Shown piece after piece: positions 61,001 to 64,000 of a DNA stretch of 64,000 nucleotides. Location of the stretch: positions 124,001 to 188,000 of the forward strand of contig QEYB01001249.1 of the NCBI GenBank assembly GCA_017562135.1. Direction: 5' to 3'. Under the pieces are notes generated by a model. That model made no database searches. It worked only from the letters and a program-made list of their open reading frames with translations, and was not told the origin of the DNA. This DNA comes from Dipylidium caninum. Its lineage: Eukaryota > Platyhelminthes > Cestoda > Cyclophyllidea > Dipylidiidae. Each line of letters starts with the position of its first letter. Position 1 is the stretch's first letter. Both the position numbers and the translations under genes were made by a program.

Positions 61001-63879
61001 TTAGCAGGGGAACAGGATAGACAGAGTTGAGATACACATGGTAAGGGGGAGGGCATGCACAACAAGAGAGAAATGAAAGGAGGCCGGGATAGGAGAGGCC
61101 AATGAACTTGATAAACTCACACCAAAAAAGGAAATAGGTTGACTTACCAAAAAGGAGGGCTATTAAAGGAAAGTGTTACATCAAAAAGAGGAAGAACAAT
61201 GAGTGATCTAAGAGAAAAAATGGGGAAGATTGGACGAAAATACACACTTAGACGAATAGGCAGACGGACACACTTATTAACCATCAAGCGTGCATTAAGG
61301 TTTTTCGTTGTTGGTTTGTATGAAGACAAAAAAGGAGGGTGGAATGAAGTGGAATAGGCGACGACTTGACCAATCAGCGTGGGAGGCTTGTAACTTAACT
61401 TTCAATAAATCGTAAGAAACTACTTAATCCTGCCACTTGGAGGAAGTGTTAGAAGAGGGAGCTGAGGAGAGGACCACGCAGGGTCTGACCAGGTGCGACA
61501 TGGCGTTCGGGGAGGAGAGGGCGAGGCAACACCCCCCTCCCCACTCGCCACTTCTTCATGTTGCCCGAGTCTCGCGTGATGTGCGAGAGAGAGAGTAAAT
61601 AAATGGGACAATAAACCGCGCCGCAGATTCTAAAATGACCACTGGAGGGGAGAGGGGCAAAGTGGTGTCAACTGGTCGATCGGATCGGGACCGACCGAGT
61701 GGCGGAGTCATTAAATCACCCAAAATTTGAGCAACGGTGCCGAGTGGTGTGTCCGCGCCGACAGGATCAGGACACCGGCAACTCAGGCGACGAGGGAAAG
61801 GGAAGCAGTGAGGCAGGGCGGGGGGCAGATGGCTGACAGTAAAAATAGGGCCGGCAGTCTCAATAATGCTGTTTGAAGGTGCGTCTGTGAGAGACATAAA
61901 GTGTTGGTGCACTCGGAGGCAGATAATAGTTAATTACACATTGTTTCGAAGGCAGAATGGGGTTTTGGTAACAGACCCAACAGAGTGAGTGGAGAGGAAG
62001 GGTGAGAAAAAACATTGAAGTGAGGAATCAAACTTACCTTCTCAGAGGATGCACACACCTGGAACTGAAGGGCATCGCGATAAAGTACACATAGACACGT
62101 AGTACGAGAAAAAAAAATATATATTTACACTAGACACCAAATATTGTCAATGGTGAGGTCTAGCCACTTACCGTGCTAAACAAATGTTGTTGACTCTTCT
62201 GTCCACCTCGCAGGGATAACGACCCACTTCCGCATTCTGCATTACCACTGTTAAGATCGAGGATTTTCGTCTCTCCGGCGTCCATTAACTCAGAGAGTGA
62301 TGACGCTCCCGAAGCCTGTAGGCGTGCAATTTCACCCTCGAGACGTCCACTTCGGACAGCATTGAGGAGAATGGTGGACGCGGTCTCTCGATTCGCCTCG
62401 GTGGAAGCCAAATCCATTACTAGAGTATGAGGACGACAAAATTGTTAATCACATATTCCACTTGTAGCACACACACAAACAGTCCTGTTGTCGAAGTAAC
62501 TTCATCAGTGACAACTTCGTTACATAATCCACGACAGCATCAGTTAACGTGACAGTGGAAAGTTTAAGGATTGATTTCGCACAAAACCCAAGTGGTGAAT
62601 AAGGCGCTCTAGTCCTTGTATCGCAGCTCTACCTCCACGTGTTTTGATGTGACCATTAATTTGTATGCTCGTACTATGGACGGTGATAGAGGAAGTAGTG
62701 GAGGAAAGATGACGCTCTATAAAATCAGATTTACTGTTAAGGAGGACGTATTCCTCTCTAAAACATTCTTTCTGTTCCAGAAGAGGCAAATAATCAGAGG
62801 TAATAGGATGCTAACGTACAGAAATCCGAGGGGTTGTGGTACCGGGGACATTGGAGACCGAGTGAGGCCAGGTAGGCAACTAGAAGTTTAACAGGGCCAC
62901 GGTAAAGACATTGACCGTCATGGAGGAAGTAGAGCTAAAAGGAGTTACAAAAAACAACAAATAAAGTTCAATTGAAACGGGGACTTGACCAATCAGAGGC
63001 TAGAATGGTGGCGTAAACAAGGCGAAATGTAAGGCAAGAATGTCGCGCATAAGCTGCTGAATAATCTCAGGGAGTAGAGTAGGACAGATAGCTTGATATT
63101 TGCCTGTGTAGCGATCAGATAATTTGCTAATGGAAGCGTCTGCCAGATCAATGTTAGTATGTAATGATATAGGCCACTCCAGGAAAGACAATCGCGGTCC
63201 ACATTAAAGATAAAGACACATAAAGCTAGAGCAGGCCTCTTCAAGGAAACGGTCTCTCTCAAATCTATAAACGACTAATTCCTCAAACAATACTGCTAAG
63301 ACAGAGATCAATTCTCTAACGTTCAGCGAGAACATAGACGTAAAATGAGAGGTAATTGCGTTGTTTAGCTAAAATGTCAGAAAGAAAGCTGTCTCACAAA
63401 GGCGAAATGTCCGCACGAGGACACAAAGCATGTGAACAGTATACGCACTTTCAAAGGTTGTGGAGTTTGATGAAAGCGATAGGAAGAGACTCGGCAAGCA
63501 AACTCGACGCACCGACCAAAGGCCAAAAGAGGGAAAACAGACAGTAAGTCCCAATTTAAGATCACTCGAAATACAAAAACAGGTCTTAGAAAAAAGAATT
63601 ATGTTGCGTTGGACCGACAAGAAGTGAAAGGAGGTCTTGCCAATAATGTTGTAACTTAGTAACTCTAAGACCGATTTATAGTGAAAAAAAATGAAATTCA
63701 CTGGAGGTAAAGTGGCAAAAAAAAACAAAAGCACAAGGGGTGAAGGTTTCCTCACTTGGTCGAAGATGTAGAAAACAGTAGCACTTGGTTGGTGGATGGT
63801 GCAAACCACGGTTCTGCCCTGTTTGGCGATCGTCTGCAAAGCCACGATGCACTGAAGACTGGCAGCACTGTCTAGACCA
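58065..63879 (-). CDS. ABCG-family half-transporter, N-terminus beyond the window
   Basis: ABCG half-transporters (white/ABCG1-like) have an N-terminal ATPase domain and a C-terminal six-pass membrane domain and move lipids or pigment precursors after dimerising. Exons in reading order: 63756-63879, 62820-62934, 62172-62419, 60752-60844, 59780-59949, 59134-59234, 58557-58712, 58336-58479, 58065-58283 (TAA). The first has the post-Walker B D-loop (SGLDSA) and H-loop (CTIHQPSA); Walker A and the signature motif lie past the right edge. Next come GQCLYRG and YHNPSDF, a Ser-rich linker, [21 protein letters not shown]...HLNYWYSV, then [29 protein letters not shown] and a final hydrophobic helix with a basic tail. 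Exon 59780-59949 needs one base removed at GG 59861-59862 (+). The exon ending at 59134 has a GC donor (CAG|GCAAGT). Subfamily not resolved. Confidence 0.92.
60845..62171 (-). other. Large ABCG intron
   Basis: The 1.3 kb intron separates the linker exon (62172-62419) from the exon beginning the membrane domain (60752-60844). It contains one ACCAATCAG word (61369-61377). No other coding exon of acceptable phase was found; the two flanking exons join in phase 0. Confidence 0.5.
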
Positions 63880-64000
63880 CTAAAAGATAACCGAACAGAG
63901 CGCGTCAGACATTAAGAGAGTAGCAGAACGAGCATCAGTGGCTAACGTATTGATTGCTTTAATTGGCAATTCGTTTGGAGGTAGGTATTTGGGAACTAGG

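Noticed and set aside
1..64000. CRISPR arrays, bacterial operons, phage or toxin systems
   Set aside because: Spliceosomal introns throughout and animal gene families exclude a prokaryotic window; no regularly spaced repeats were seen.

Overview
The window is nuclear DNA from an animal, most likely a parasitic flatworm (Platyhelminthes). Compact gene spacing and mostly short GT-AG introns make a tapeworm (cestode) more likely than a fluke, but this is inferred from gene architecture and protein divergence, not from a search. No rRNA, tRNA, CRISPR, bacterial operon, virus or intact transposon was recognised.

Layout, left to right: (1) a BEN-domain protein gene on + (825-4250) with a TATA box just upstream. 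(2) A 4.5 kb stretch with no recognised gene. (3) A ~23 kb talin gene on + (8805-31732, about 40 exons): the FERM head, the helical-bundle rod and a divergent C-terminal actin-binding domain are all readable. (4) NAXE (NAD(P)H-hydrate epimerase) on - (32667-38727), facing talin tail to tail. A ~960 bp inverted repeat (35583-36541 and 39906-40874) brackets its three 5' recognised exons. (5) Uncharacterised minus-strand exons at 38977-39647 and 41840-42282. (6) RIC8/synembryn on - (45083-48351), a complete reading frame of 11 exons. (7) A tetraspanin on + (49213-51360), divergent from RIC8. (8) Ribosomal protein P2 on - (51558-51943) with a 32 bp GC-AG intron. (9) Cystathionine beta-synthase on + (52855-56767). 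(10) The C-terminal two thirds of an ABCG half-transporter on - (58065-63879), whose N-terminal exons lie beyond the right edge.

The genes are unrelated housekeeping and adhesion/signalling genes, and no operon-like or pathway cluster is evident. Talin couples integrins to actin; RIC8 is a chaperone and exchange factor for G-alpha subunits; NAXE repairs damaged NAD(P)H; CBS starts transsulfuration; P2 is part of the ribosomal stalk.

The most notable features beyond the genes are: the large inverted repeat around NAXE exons; a dispersed GTCAC-N6-GTGAC dyad (five copies); an over-represented ACCAATCAG word; three GC-AG introns with the same GCAAGT donor, one of them only 32 bp; a 12 nt talin micro-exon; and a 120 bp-period duplication over the RIC8 stop codon. 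Ten single-base frame breaks in four conserved genes, most at short G/C runs, look like consensus errors rather than pseudogenes. I did not find a convincing new multi-gene system.
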